Positions 1-11,731 of a DNA stretch of 64,000 nt are shown piece by piece. Each line of letters starts with the position of its first letter. The stretch's first letter is position 1. A program made the translations under genes and the position numbers. Source of the DNA: Limnomonas spitsbergensis (taxonomy: Eukaryota > Chlorophyta > Chlorophyceae > Chlamydomonadales); the NCBI GenBank assembly GCA_037349105.1, contig JAYJMM010000037.1, positions 1-64,000 of the forward strand, given 5' to 3'. The notes under the pieces were generated by a model. It did no database searches and was not told the DNA's origin. It saw only the letters and a list, made by a program, of their open reading frames with translations.

Positions 1-3000
1 CGCCGATGCCGATGCCGATGCCGATGCCGATGCCGATGCCGATGCCGATGCCGATGCCGATGCCGATGCCGATGCCGATGCCGATGCGATGCCGATGCCG
101 ATGCCGATGCCGATGCCGATGCCGATGCCGATGCCGATGCCGATGCCGATGTGCCGATGCCGATGCCGATGCCGATGCCGATGCCGATGCCGATGCCGAT
201 GCCGATGCCGATGCCGATGCCGATGCCGATGCCGATGCCGATGCCGATGCCGATGCCGATGCCGATGCCGATGCCGATGCCGATGCCGATGCCGATGCCG
301 ATGCCGATGCCGATGCCGATGCCGATGCCGATGCCGATGCCGATGCCGATGCCGATGCCGATGCCGATGATGCCGATGCCGATGCCGATGCCGATGCCGA
401 TGCCGATGCCGATGCCGATGCCGATGCCGATGCCGATGCCGATGCCGATGCCGATGCCGATGCCGATGCCGATGCCGATGCCGATGCCGATGCCGATGCC
501 GATGCCGATGCCGATGCCGATGCCGATGCCGATGCCGATGCCGATGCCGATGCCGATGCCGATGCCGATGCCGATGCCGATGCCGATGCCGATGCCGATG
601 CCGATGCCGATGCCGATGCCGATGCCGATGCCGATGCCGATGCCGATGCCGATGCCGATGCCGATGCCGATGCCGATGCCGATGCCGATGCCGATGCGAT
701 GCCGATGCCGATGCCGATGCCGATGCCGATGCCGATGCCGATGCCGATGCCGATGCCGATGCCGATGCCGATGCCGATGCCGATGCCGATGCCGATGCCG
801 ATGCCGATGCCGATGCCGATGCCGATGCCGATGCCGATGCCGATGCCGATGCCGATGCCGATGCCGATGCCGATGCCGATGCCGATGCCGATGCCGATGC
901 CGATGCCGATGCCGATGCCGATGCGATGCCGATGCCGATGCCGATGCCGATGCCGATGCCGATGCCGATGCCGATGCCGATGCCGATGCCGATGCCGATG
1001 CCGATGCCGATGCCGATGCCGATGCCGATGCCGATGCCGATGCCGATGCCGATGCCGATGCCGATGCCGATGCCGATGCCGATGCCGATGCCGATGCCGA
1101 TGCCGATGCCGATGCCGATGCCGATGCCGATGCCGATGCCGATGCCGATGCCGATGCCGATGCCGATGCCGATGCCGATGCCGATGCCGATGCCGATGCC
1201 GATGCCGATGCCGATGCCGATGCCGATGCCGATGCCGATGCCGATGCCGATGCCGATGCCGATGCCGATGCCGATGCCGATGCCGATGCCGATGCCGATG
1301 CCGATGCCGATGCCGATGCCGATGCCGATGCCGATGCCGATGCCGATGCCGATGCCGATGCCGATGCCGATGCCGATGCCGATGCCGATGCCGATGCCGA
1401 TGCCGATGCCGATGCCGATGCCGATGCCGATGCCGATGCCGATGCCGATGCCGATGCCGATGCCGATGCCGATGCCGATGCCGATGCCGATGCCGATGCC
1501 GATGCCGATGCCGATGCCGATGCGATGCCGATGCCGATGCCGATGCGATGCCGATGCCGATGCCGATGCCGATGCCGATGCCGATGCCGATGCCGATGCC
1601 GATGCCGATGCCGATGCCGATGCCGATGCCGATGCCGATGCCGATGCCGATGCCGATGCCGATGCCGATGCCGATGCCGATGCCGATGCCGATGCCGATG
1701 CCGATGCCGATGCCGATGCCGATGCCGATGCCGATGCCGATGCCGATGCCGATGCCGATGCCGATGCCGATGCCGATGCGATGCCGATGCCGATGCCGAT
1801 GCCGATGCCGATGCCGATGCCGATGCCGATGCCGATGCCGATGCCGATGCCGATGCCGATGCCGATGCCGATGCCGATGCCGATGCCGATGCCGATGCCG
1901 ATGCCGATGCCGATGCCGATGCCGATGCCGATGCCGATGCCGATGCCGATGCCGATGCCGATGCCGATGCCGATGCCGATGCCGATGCCGATGCCGATGC
2001 CGATGCCGATGCCGATGCCGATGCCGATGCCGATGCCGATGCCGATGCCGATGCCGATGCCGATGCCGATGCCGATGCCGATGCCGATGCCGATGCCGAT
2101 GCCGATGCCGATGCCGATGCCGATGCCGATGCCGATGCCGATGCCGATGCCGATGCCGATGCCGATGCCGATGCCGATGCCGATGCCGATGCCGATGCCG
2201 ATGCCGATGCCGATGCCGATGCCGATGCCGATGCCGATGCCGATGCCGATGCCGATGCCGATGCCGATGCCGATGCCGATGCCGATGCCGATGCCGATGC
2301 CGATGCCGATGCCGATGCCGATGCCGATGCCGATGCCGATGCCGATGCCGATGCCGATGCCGATGCCGATGCCGATGCCGATGCCGATGCCGATGCCGAT
2401 GCCGATGCCGATGCCGATGCCGATGCCGATGCCGATGCCGATGCCGATGCCGATGCCGATGCCGATGCCGATGCCGATGCCGATGCCGATGCCGATGCCG
2501 ATGCCGATGCCGATGCCGATGCCGATGCCGATGCCGATGCCGATGCCGATGCCGATGCCGATGCCGATGCCGATGCCGATGCCGATGCCGATGCCGATGC
2601 CGATGCCGATGCCGATGCCGATGCCGATGCCGATGCCGATGCCGATGCCGATGCCGATGCCGATGCCGATGCCGATGCCGATGCCGATGCCGATGCCGAT
2701 GCCGATGCCGATGCCGATGCCGATGCCGATGCCGATGCCGATGCCGATGCCGATGCCGATGCCGATGCCGATGCCGATGCCGATGCCGATGCCGATGCCG
2801 ATGCCGATGCCGATGCCGATGCCGATGCCGATGCCGATGCCGATGCCGATGCCGATGCCGATGCCGATGCCGATGCCGATGCCGATGCCGATGCCGATGC
2901 CGATGCCGATGCCGATGCCGATGCCGATGCCGATGCCGATGCCGATGCCGATGCCGATGCCGATGCCGATGCCGATGCCGATGCCGATGCCGATGCCGAT

Positions 3001-5878
3001 GCCGATGCGATGCCGATGCCGATGCCGATGCCGATGCCGATGCCGATGCCGATGCCGATGCCGATGCCGATGCCGATGCCGATGCCGATGCCGATGCCGA
3101 TGCCGATGCCGATGCCGATGCCGATGCCGATGCCGATGCCGATGCCGATGCCGATGCCGATGCCGATGCCGATGCCGATGCCGATGCCGATGCCGATGCC
3201 GATGCCGATGCCGATGCCGATGCCGATGCCGATGCCGATGCCGATGCCGATGCCGATGCCGATGCCGATGCCGATGCCGATGCCGATGCCGATGCCGATG
3301 CCGATGCCGATGCCGATGCCGATGCCGATGCCGATGCCGATGCCGATGCCGATGCCGATGCCGATGCCGATGCCGATGCCGATGCCGATGCCGATGCCGA
3401 TGCCGATGCCGATGCCGATGCCGATGCCGATGCCGATGCCGATGCCGATGCCGATGCCGATGCCGATGCCGATGCCGATGCCGATGCCGATGCCGATGCC
3501 GATGCCGATGCCGATGCCGATGCCGATGCCGATGCCGATGCCGATGCCGATGCCGATGCCGATGCCGATGCCGATGCCGATGCCGATGCCGATGCCGATG
3601 CCGATGCCGATGCCGATGCCGATGCCGATGCCGATGCCGATGCCGATGCCGATGCCGATGCCGATGCCGATGCCGATGCCGATGCCGATGCCGATGCCGA
3701 TGCCGATGCCGATGCCGATGCCGATGCCGATGCCGATGCCGATGCCGATGCCGATGCGATGCCGATGCCGATGCCGATGCCGATGCCGATGCCGATGCCG
3801 ATGCCGATGCCGATGCCGATGCCGATGCCGATGCCGATGCCGATGCCGATGCCGATGCCGATGCCGATGCCGATGCCGATGCCGATGCCGATGCCGATGC
3901 CGATGCCGATGCCGATGCCGATGCCGATGCCGATGCCGATGCCGATGCCGATGCCGATGCCGATGCCGATGCCGATGCCGATGCCGATGCCGATGCCGAT
4001 GCCGATGCCGATGCCGATGCCGATGCCGATGCCGATGCCGATGCCGATGCCGATGCCGATGCCGATGCCGATGCCGATGCCGATGCCGATGCCGATGCCG
4101 ATGCCGATGCCGATGCCGATGCCGATGCCGATGCCGATGCCGATGCCGATGCCGATGCCGATGCCGATGCCGATGCCGATGCCGATGCCGATGCCGATGC
4201 CGATGCCGATGCCGATGCCGATGCCGATGCCGATGCCGATGCCGATGCCGATGCCGATGCCGATGCCGATGCCGATGCCGATGCCGATGCCGATGCCGAT
4301 GCCGATGCCGATGCCGATGCCGATGCCGATGCCGATGCCGATGCCGATGCCGATGCCGATGCCGATGCCGATGCCGATGCCGATGCCGATGCCGATGCCG
4401 ATGCCGATGCCGATGCCGATGCCGATGCCGATGCCGATGCCGATGCCGATGCCGATGCCGATGCCGATGCCGATGCCGATGCCGATGCCGATGCGATGCC
4501 GATGCCGATGCCGATGCCGATGCCGATGCCGATGCCGATGCCGATGCCGATGCCGATGCCGATGCCGATGCCGATGCCGATGCCGATGCCGATGCCGATG
4601 CCGATGCCGATGCCGATGCCGATGCCGATGCCGATGCCGATGCCGATGCCGATGCCGATGCCGATGCCGATGCCGATGCCGATGCCGATGCCGATGCCGA
4701 TGCCGATGCCGATGCCGATGCCGATGCCGATGCCGATGCCGATGCCGATGCCGATGCCGATGCCGATGCCGATGCCGATGCCGATGCCGATGCCGATGCC
4801 GATGCCGATGCCGATGCCGATGCCGATGCCGATGCCGATGCCGATGCCGATGCCGATGCCGATGCCGATGCCGATGCCGATGCCGATGCCGATGCCGATG
4901 CCGATGCCGATGCCGATGCCGATGCCGATGCCGATGCCGATGCCGATGCCGATGCCGATGCCGATGCCGATGCCGATGCCGATGCCGATGCCGATGCCGA
5001 TGCCGATGCCGATGCCGATGCCGATGCCGATGCCGATGCCGATGCCGATGCCGATGCCGATGCCGATGCCGATGCCGATGCCGATGCCGATGCCGATGCC
5101 GATGCCGATGCCGATGCCGATGCCGATGCCGATGCCGATGCCGATGCCGATGCCGATGCCGATGCCGATGCCGATGCCGATGCCGATGCCGATGCCGATG
5201 CCGATGCCGATGCCGATGCCGATGCCGATGCCGATGCCGATGCCGATGCCGATGCCGATGCCGATGCCGATGCCGATGCCGATGCCGATGCCGATGCCGA
5301 TGCCGATGCCGATGCCGATGCCGATGCCGATGCCGATGCCGATGCCGATGCCGATGCCGATGCCGATGCCGATGCCGATGCCGATGCCGATGCCGATGCC
5401 GATGCCGATGCCGATGCCGATGCCGATGCCGATGCCGATGCCGATGCCGATGCCGATGCCGATGCCGATGCCGATGCCGATGCCGATGCCGATGCCGATG
5501 CCGATGCCGATGCCGATGCCGATGCCGATGCCGATGCCGATGCCGATGCCGATGCCGATGCCGATGCCGATGCCGATGCCGATGCCGATGCCGATGCCGA
5601 TGCCGATGCCGATGCCGATGCCGATGCCGATGCCGATGCCGATGCCGATGCCGATGCCGATGCCGATGCCGATGCCGATGCCGATGCCGATGCCGATGCC
5701 GATGCCGATGCCGATGCCGATGCCGATGCCGATGCCGATGCCGATGCCGATGCCGATGCCGATGCCGATGCCGATGCCGATGCCGATGCCGATGCCGATG
5801 CCGATGCCGATGCCGATGCCGATGCCGATGCCGATGCCGATGCCGATGCCGATGCCGATGCCGATGCCGATGCCGATG
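1..5878. repeat. CCGATG hexanucleotide satellite, left edge open
   Basis: An almost perfect array of the 6-bp unit CCGATG, about 980 copies, that continues past the left end of the window. I see only about eleven interruptions. Nine are single-C losses that give a 5-bp unit (near 86, 696, 923, 1522, 1546, 1779, 3007, 3756 and 4494); one is an extra TG near 151 and one a GATGATG triplet near 368. Stretches of more than 1.2 kb (1,780-3,005 and 4,497-5,878) are uninterrupted. No frame on either strand contains a stop: forward frames read Met-Pro, Arg-Cys and Asp-Ala dipeptides, reverse frames His-Arg, Ile-Gly and Ser-Ala. The very long open frames are therefore a composition effect and I do not call a gene here. 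Confidence 0.98.
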
Positions 5879-6862
5879 CTTCGATGCCATGATGCTTCGA
5901 TGCCATGATGCCATGATGCCATGATGCCATGATGCCATGATGCCGATGCTTCGATGCCATGATGCCCCGATGCCCCGATGCCCCGATGCCCCAATACCCC
6001 GTTGCTCCGATGCCTAGATGCCCCGATGCCTCGATGCCCCTATGCCACGATGCCCCTATGCCCCGATGCATCGATGCCCCGATGCCTCGGTGCCCCGATG
6101 CCCCGATGCCTCGATGCCCCGATGCGTCGATGTCCCGATGCCCCGATGCCATGATGCCCTGATGCCCCGATGCCCCGATGCTCCGATACCCCGATGCCCC
6201 GATGCCCCGATGCCCCGATGCCCCGATGCTGCGTTGCTCCGATGCCCCGGAGCCCCGATGCCCCGATGCCATGATGCCCCGATGCCCCCATGCCCCCATG
6301 CCCCGATGTCCCAATGCCCGGATGCCCCGATGCCTCGATGCCCCGATGCCCCGATGCCCCGATGCCTCGATGCCCTGATGCCCTGATGCCCTGATGCCCC
6401 GATGCCCGGATGCCCCGATGCACCGATGCCCCGATGCCCCGATGCCCTGATGCCTCGATGCCCCGATGCCCCGATGCCCCGATGTCCAGATGCCCCGATG
6501 CCCCGATGCCCTGATGCCCCGATGCCCCGATGCTGTGATGCCCCGATGCCCCGATGCCCCGATGCCCCGATGCCCCGATGCCCCGATGCCCTGAAGCCCT
6601 GATGCCCTGATGCCCCGATGCCCCGATGCCCCGATGCCCCGATGCCCCGATGCCCCGATGCCCCGATGCCCCGATGCCCCGATGCCCCGACGACCAGATT
6701 CCCTGATGCCCTCATGCCCCCATGCCCCCATGCCCTCATGCCCCCATGCTCCGATGCCCTGATGCCTTAATGCTCCCATGCCCCGATGCCCCGATGCTGA
6801 TGCCGTTTCTATATTCCCATATGTCCAGATGCCCAGATGCCCAGATCCTCAGATGCTTAGAT
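5879..6862. repeat. Degenerate GATGCCCC octamer array
   Basis: Directly after the hexamer array the period changes from 6 to 8 bp. The unit is GATGCCCC, with common variants GATGCCTC, GATGCCAT and GATGCCCT. Because 24 bp (three units) is a whole number of codons, frames on both strands stay open for 60-230 codons and read eight-residue repeats such as MPRCPDAP. The transition zone (5,879-5,960) mixes GATGCTTC and GATGCCAT units with hexamers. The array frays out at 6,780-6,862 into GATGCCCA-like and CAGATGCT-like units. I see no coding signal other than the periodicity. Confidence 0.93.
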
Positions 6863-7560
6863 GCCCAGATGCTCAGAAGCATCTCGATGCCCGGGGGCTG
6901 ATATGCTGAGATGCTGGAATAGCAGGACTAAGAGAATAAGAATGTTATCGTGCGCTATTGCTTTGATTAGTTCTCCAGTTAGCCAATCTGGTTGCGAAAT
7001 GTTTACTGTACTATACGTTTGAACAGCCTTCCCGCACCTGTAGGAAAATAAAATTGTCAAGTGTTTTTTAATTGTTTATTAAGTCTCAACAGGAAATTGT
7101 TATTTATTACAGGATATGGTAGTCAAGAACGAACATGTGAACATGGATTCCATTCCAGAAATTAGAGGTAAGTCTCATGATAGAAATTTCCAACCTGTCC
7201 ACCGGCCGTAGCGCCGGGTCTGGTACTTCACTCGTTGGGGTCCCCTAACAGCAACATACCCCATGATCATTACCTCATCACCCCATTATCATATATAACT
7301 TCTTTGAAATATGCTAATTCCTGTGCATGCCAGTTGTCCAATTACCGGTACTCAATTGCATGATTGATGATAAACTCCTGAACAGGCTCGAAATCTCCTC
7401 TTCGTGGTCGCTTTGCTGGTTGCTTGCGCATCAATGGATGTTGTTTGTCTGAGGTGTCAACCTATGGCTCCTTTGCACACCTGCCTCTGCCAAGAGCATG
7501 TTGGAGTTTGTCCACCACCCTATATGTTGCAACTAGGCTGACCCCATTGTTCACTGCAGT
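6863..7560. other. Intergenic; one isolated exon-like segment
   Basis: No gene is recognised. The only structured item is 7113-7167. It follows an AT-rich stretch ending in TTATTTATTACAG and is followed by GTAAGT, a textbook 3' and 5' splice-site pair around 55 nt that are open as DMVVKNEHVNMDSIPEIR. It might be an upstream exon of the plus-strand exonuclease gene or a chance match. I cannot connect it in phase to anything. Confidence 0.3.
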
Positions 7561-7635
7561 TCGATAACGTTACACCTCTGGGCCCTGCTCAAAAAGGGCT
7601 CGGCTGCGTGGGCGCCTAAGTAAAGGGTTGGGAAG

Positions 7636-8053
7636 ATTCACTGCACTACTGCACCTGTGACCAGCACATTTGTTATTTCATGAAACATCTGGGCAGTGAC
7701 TGCTTTCACAGCAAACATATGTTGTGGGTTCCCCACCAGCTGTTGCATGAGTCTACCCAAGGGGCCTGGAGCCAGATGCTGTCGAATGAGGGCTGCTGAA
7801 GCCAGCTGATGCATGGCTCCACCAAAAAAGTCTGGAGCCAACTGCTGCCCCGTGCCCACCCAATGGGCCTGTAGCTAGCTTCTCTTTTGCTGATGACAGA
7901 AAGCTTGTCGGTGACTCCGTTCACAGCACGAACGACTTTCGACATGGCCAGATTGGTCGGGATGTTTTGTATGTTCCTGGAATCCTCAATCCTGGGCTGT
8001 GGTTGTCTACGAACATTTCCTGTACCAGCTTCTTCGTCCGAGTCGTTAGACAT
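7636..8053 (-). other. Unidentified open frames inside the LINE-flanking insert
   Basis: Two overlapping minus-strand frames (7706-8053, 115 codons, and 7638-7859, 73 codons) lie in the segment that separates the LINE 3' UTR from its terminal module. The first begins MSNDSDEEAGTGNVRRQPQ and looks like a plausible acidic-then-basic N-terminus. The second contains MHQLASAALIRQHLAPGPLG. A frameshift or a short intron would be needed to join them. I recognise no family; this may be a remnant of another transposon or noise. Confidence 0.2.
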
Positions 8054-8389
8054 TTCAGAAAGTGATTATTTGCATGATAAAAAAAGAGAGGTGCACCGCC
8101 TGCACGGTGGTGGATCGAGGTAAGAAAGAGAGAAAGGAAACGCCGAAGCGTGGTTTAAATACGCACTTTGACAAATGTGCGTCCTGCCGTACCCCCGAAC
8201 AAAAGGAGAGGCCGGGAAGGCAAAGAAGACCAAGTCCAACACCTGAGTTCCACTAGAGACTAGCCCTCAACAAAGCCTCTAAGAAAAGACAAGTCCAGAA
8301 AAGCAAGCGTATCCCACCCCTGCTTGGCCGCGAGGGCGCCCCGCTGATCAGAAGGGAGAAGAGAAGAAACTAAAAAGGGGGCAAACAAC

Positions 8390-8414
8390 AACAACAACAA
8401 CAACAACAACAAAA
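8390..8414. repeat. (CAA)n microsatellite
   Basis: A short CAA trinucleotide tract inside the 3' UTR of the minus-strand LINE copy. The plus-strand LINE copy has the matching GTT tracts near 41,515 and 41,602, so the tract belongs to the element. Confidence 0.9.
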
Positions 8415-8877
8415 AGGACCAAAAGAGAAGGCTGGAAAGGCCAACGACACCGGCCTCAGAAACTTTGGAGACTAATGCCTAGAGACTAACCCTCAATAAT
8501 GCCCACAGCACAGTCCACAAAAGCAAGTGCGTCCCACCCATGCTCAGCCTGGTACAACTGGTGGAAGTTAGTGGCAGCGCCCGGAGGACCTGTCCACCCC
8601 CGCTCCCGTAACTGCTCCCTGACACTAGGGCACTGGAAGCACACATGCAGCGCATCCTCTACCTGCTCGCTATCCCCCCGTGCCCAACATCGCTGGCGGC
8701 AGCGTGCCTGTCGCCGCTGACCGTTGCGCCGCCCTCTGGTATCAGCAGTGCTGATCGCGCCAAGCCGCAATTGCAAATTGATGCGCACACAAGCACACTC
8801 CCTCTGACTAGTGCGGCTCTTGGCTTGCGCCAGCACGGCACCCGCCGTGGACTGGAACCAGGCGCGGTAGGTCGGGA

Positions 8878-9640
8878 TTTAAGGTGTACGGTCGGGTGGG
8901 TGCGGTCGCGGTCGCGGTGCACGTGTACGGGTGTGAAGGTTCAAACCCCTGAGGTGCAGGGCCCCACCGCCAGAGCGCATCAATTGAGTATAGTGGCACC
9001 GATGTCCAGGATTTCGTTCGGAAGTCTATGCGTTCAAGCCGCACAGTTAATTCACTCGTTAGAGGCTCCCTCAGCTTCACGTATATTCAGGGCCCTCATG
9101 CCGGCCCTCACAAGCGCATCTGTGGGCGACTTCTCGCAGGGAGTCGGAGGCAGCATCATAGACGGGAGTCTTGTTGTATCAGTCACTCAAGTGGCAGCCA
9201 GTGCTCTGGTGCGGCGTCGAGGGGGCTGCCAAGGAGCGGCCGAGCCACACGACACAGGTCTGCGGCGGATGTGTTCCGCCGAGCTGCGCTCTAGTTGCAG
9301 CATCTATGAACACGCCTCGACCAGCGCAATGGACACGTAAGGAATCTGAGAAGGAAGAGCATTACGCATGTGCCTGACTCTGGCGCGCATGATGAGGGCC
9401 GCCCGGCCGAGGTCGAGCTCGTGATCAGCATCTGGGCCAAGGTTCTCAAAGTTCCAGACTTCCTGATAAATCCCTGAGAATAATCGATGGGTGTAGGGTC
9501 TGAGGCTGCAGGGCTGCTCCCCACTGGCTGCCATGACGCTTTCTTGCTGTCGCAGGTGGTGACCTGCAAGTGCTAGCTGTCTCACACCTGCATTGTCCCT
9601 TGGCGCCTCCCCCAAATCCCTCATCTTCCCCTATCCGGTT
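8878..9640. other. Intergenic, no feature recognised
   Basis: Between the end of the LINE fragment and the possible exon at 9,640 I see overlapping short frames on both strands but no family, no convincing splice pair and no repeat. A short GGTCGCGGTCGCGGT run lies near 8,901-8,916. Confidence 0.5.
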
Positions 9641-9645
9641 TCCAG

Positions 9646-10033
9646 GCCCCTTCCTCTCAAGAGCCTTAAGCGGAAAGCGGCTGAGGCGCTCCTGGCGGCT
9701 CGCTTCGGACTGGAACGTCACGCCAGTGGAGGCAGCAGCGGCGGAGTAGGCGGGGGGCGGTGCAGTGGCCAGGCGGCATGGTCTCTGACGCAACCATTTC
9801 AGCTGCAGCAGCTGAATCGCATGGCCACCCATGTGGCAGGTGGTAGTGAAGCTGGCAAGCCTTTGCAGCGACCTGACCCACCCCAGCGGACCAAGATCAG
9901 CGGGCAGCCTGGGACATTGAGTTCTCCTGCCGCGCTTGCTGCAAATGCGACAGCGGCAAGGAGTCTTACGGTAGCCTCCGCCTCCACCTCGTCCGTGCTG
10001 GTCAAAGGCTGCCCCCCGGGCTGTGCCTGCTGT
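9646..10033 (+). CDS. Possible N-terminal exon of the exonuclease gene
   Basis: An open stretch preceded by a good acceptor (CCGGTTTCCAG, ending at 9645) and followed by a good donor (GTGAGA, after CCTGCT at 10,033). Read in the open frame it gives PLPLKSLKRKAAEALLAARF, a Ser/Gly/Ala-rich region, and near its end CPPGCACCEK, a small cysteine cluster. The composition fits a disordered, basic N-terminus of a nuclear protein, and the plus-strand exonuclease exons begin 1.7 kb downstream. I found no exon that bridges phase 1 here to phase 0 at 11,732, and the opposite strand is also open here. This is a candidate only. Confidence 0.3.
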
Positions 10034-10083
10034 GAGAAGGCTCAAAAGTGGTGTTCAGCTGATGTGGGTACCTCGGGAATACC

Positions 10084-11243
10084 CTGGGTAGCACAGTAGG
10101 GGATGACCAACCTCTGCCGGGTAGCACAGTAGGGGATGACCAACCTCTGCCGGGTAGCACAGTAGGGTATGACCAACCTCTGCCGGGTAGCACAGTAGGG
10201 GGTGACCAACCTCTGCCGGGTAGCACAGTAGGGGATGACCAACCTCTGCCGGGTAGCACAGTAGGGTATGACCAACCTCTGCCGGATAGCACAGTAGGGG
10301 ATGACCAACCTCTGCCGGGTAGCATAGTAGGGGATGACCAACCTCTGCCGGGTAGCACAGTAGGGGATGACCAACCTCTGCCGGGTAGCACAGTAGGGGA
10401 TGACCAACCTCTGCCGGGTAGCACAGTAGGGGATGACCAACCTCTGCCGGGTAGCACAGTAGGGGATGACCAACCTCTGCCGGGTAGCACAGTAGGGTAT
10501 GACCAACCTCTGCCGGGTAGCACAGTAGGGGATGACCAACCTCTGCCGGGTAGCACAGTAGGGGATGACCAACTTCTGCCGGGTAGCACAGTAGGGTATG
10601 ACCAACCTCTGCCGGGTAGCATAGTGGGGGATGACCAAACTCTGCCGGGTAGCACAGTAGGGGATGACCAACCTCTGCCGGGTAGCACAGTAGGGGATGA
10701 CCAACCTCTGCCAGGTAGCACAGTAGGGGATGACCAACCTCTGCCGGGTAGCACAGTAGGGGATGACCAACCTCTGCCGGGTAGCACAGTAGGGGATGAC
10801 CAACCTCTGCCGGGTAGCACAGTAGGGGATGACCAACCTCTGCCGGGTAGCATAGTAGGGGATGACCAACCTCTGCCGGGTAGCACAGTAGGGGATGACC
10901 AACCTCTGCCGGGTAGCACAGTAGGGTATGACCAACCTCTGCCGGGTAGCACAGTAGGGGATGACCAACCTCTGCCGGGTAGCACAGTAGGGGATGACCA
11001 ACCTCTGCCGGGTAGCACAGTAGGGGATGACCAACCTCTGCCGGGTAGCACAGTAGGGGATGACCAACCTCTGCCGGGTAGCATAGTGGGGGATGACCAA
11101 CCTCTGCCGGGTAGCACAGTAGGGGATGACCAACCTCTGCCGGGTAGCACAGTAGGGGATGACCAACCTCTGCCGGGTAGCATAGTGGGGGATGACCAAC
11201 CTCTGCCGGGTAGCACAGTAGGGGATGACCAACCTCTGCCGGG
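10084..11243. repeat. 33-bp minisatellite, about 35 copies
   Basis: Tandem 33-bp units, each containing GGGGATGACCAACCTCTGCC followed by a GGGTAGCACAGTA core. Variation is mostly single-base: GGGGATG versus GGGTATG, and CACAGTA versus CATAGTA. As 33 is divisible by three, three frames stay open. Plus reads the 11-residue repeat VGDDQPLPGST; minus reads GRGWSSPTVLP and QRLVIPYCATR. The array lies just downstream of the candidate exon at 9,646-10,033 and upstream of the first secure exonuclease exon, so it is probably intronic or 5' flanking. Confidence 0.95.
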
Positions 11244-11731
11244 AACTTCAGGGGGTAGAGGAAAAGAAGCCACTTGGCAAGAAGAGAGGAGGGAGGGAGG
11301 GAGGGAAAGGGTTGGATGACTAGCCTTAAAAGGGACTGAATGCGACAGGTGCACTGTCACCTTCCCAATTTTCCATACCCCTCTCCACCCTAACGTTTGT
11401 GATAACATTCTGTCATGATCTGAGACCTAAGGCGCAGCGGGAGTCCTCATGGTGCCTGAGGGGCTGTGAGACACCGCGGCACAATGCCATCTGTCCTTGT
11501 GATAGCTGGCGATCCTTTTTGGGAAAGCTGGACATCCGCTGAAGCCAGAATCCCAGGGAAAGAGTCGTTACGTCTGAAGAGTTGGCAGGCGCATGCAGAC
11601 CCCCAGCAATGGAGCATGAAACAGGCCGTATCTTTGGTCCATGCGACAATCAATTGTGATGCCCCTCTTTTGTTGATGCAGGCGTTTGGTGTCGGCGTGC
11701 TTACTTCTATCTGCTGCGCTCTTTGTTCCAG

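Larger units (their letters stand above)
7562..8877 (-). mobile_element. LINE 3' fragment, 5'-truncated, possibly interrupted
   Basis: On the minus strand, 8486-8877 encodes the C-terminal end of a non-LTR retrotransposon polyprotein. The readable core has the motif RCWARGDSEQVEDALHVC (C-x2-C...D...H-x3-C), the zinc-binding segment found after LINE reverse transcriptases, followed by QLYQAEHGWDALAF. 8195-8486 is the T-rich 3' UTR with a (GTT)n tract (CAA on plus, 8386-8414). The plus-strand copy at 40,780-41,888 matches it in reverse complement. The conserved 3'-terminal module lies at 7562-7618, separated from the UTR by about 575 bp (7,620-8,195) that the other copy lacks, so another sequence seems to have inserted there. 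Upstream of 8,877 the similarity stops, as expected for 5' truncation. Confidence 0.75.

Noticed and set aside
6..5924. Three very long overlapping open frames (up to 1,972 codons) in the hexamer array
   Set aside because: The CCGATG repeat has no stop in any frame; the frames encode only dipeptide repeats that change at each 1-bp slip, so they carry no coding evidence.
1..6862. CRISPR array
   Set aside because: The arrays are direct head-to-tail repeats without unique spacers, in a eukaryotic gene context; the same holds for all other arrays here.
8930..8965. tRNA-like B box (GGTTCAAACCC)
   Set aside because: The flanking bases do not form a T stem and no matching A box or anticodon arm is present.
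8486..9624. Overlapping plus-strand frames opposite the minus LINE and around 9,000-9,600
   Set aside because: Those opposite the LINE are shadows of its coding frame; the rest show no family, no splice pair and no codon-position conservation that I can judge.
10002..11408. Long minus-strand open frame of 11-residue repeats over the 33-bp minisatellite
   Set aside because: The period is a multiple of three, so open frames arise in three frames on both strands; no conserved protein sequence flanks them.
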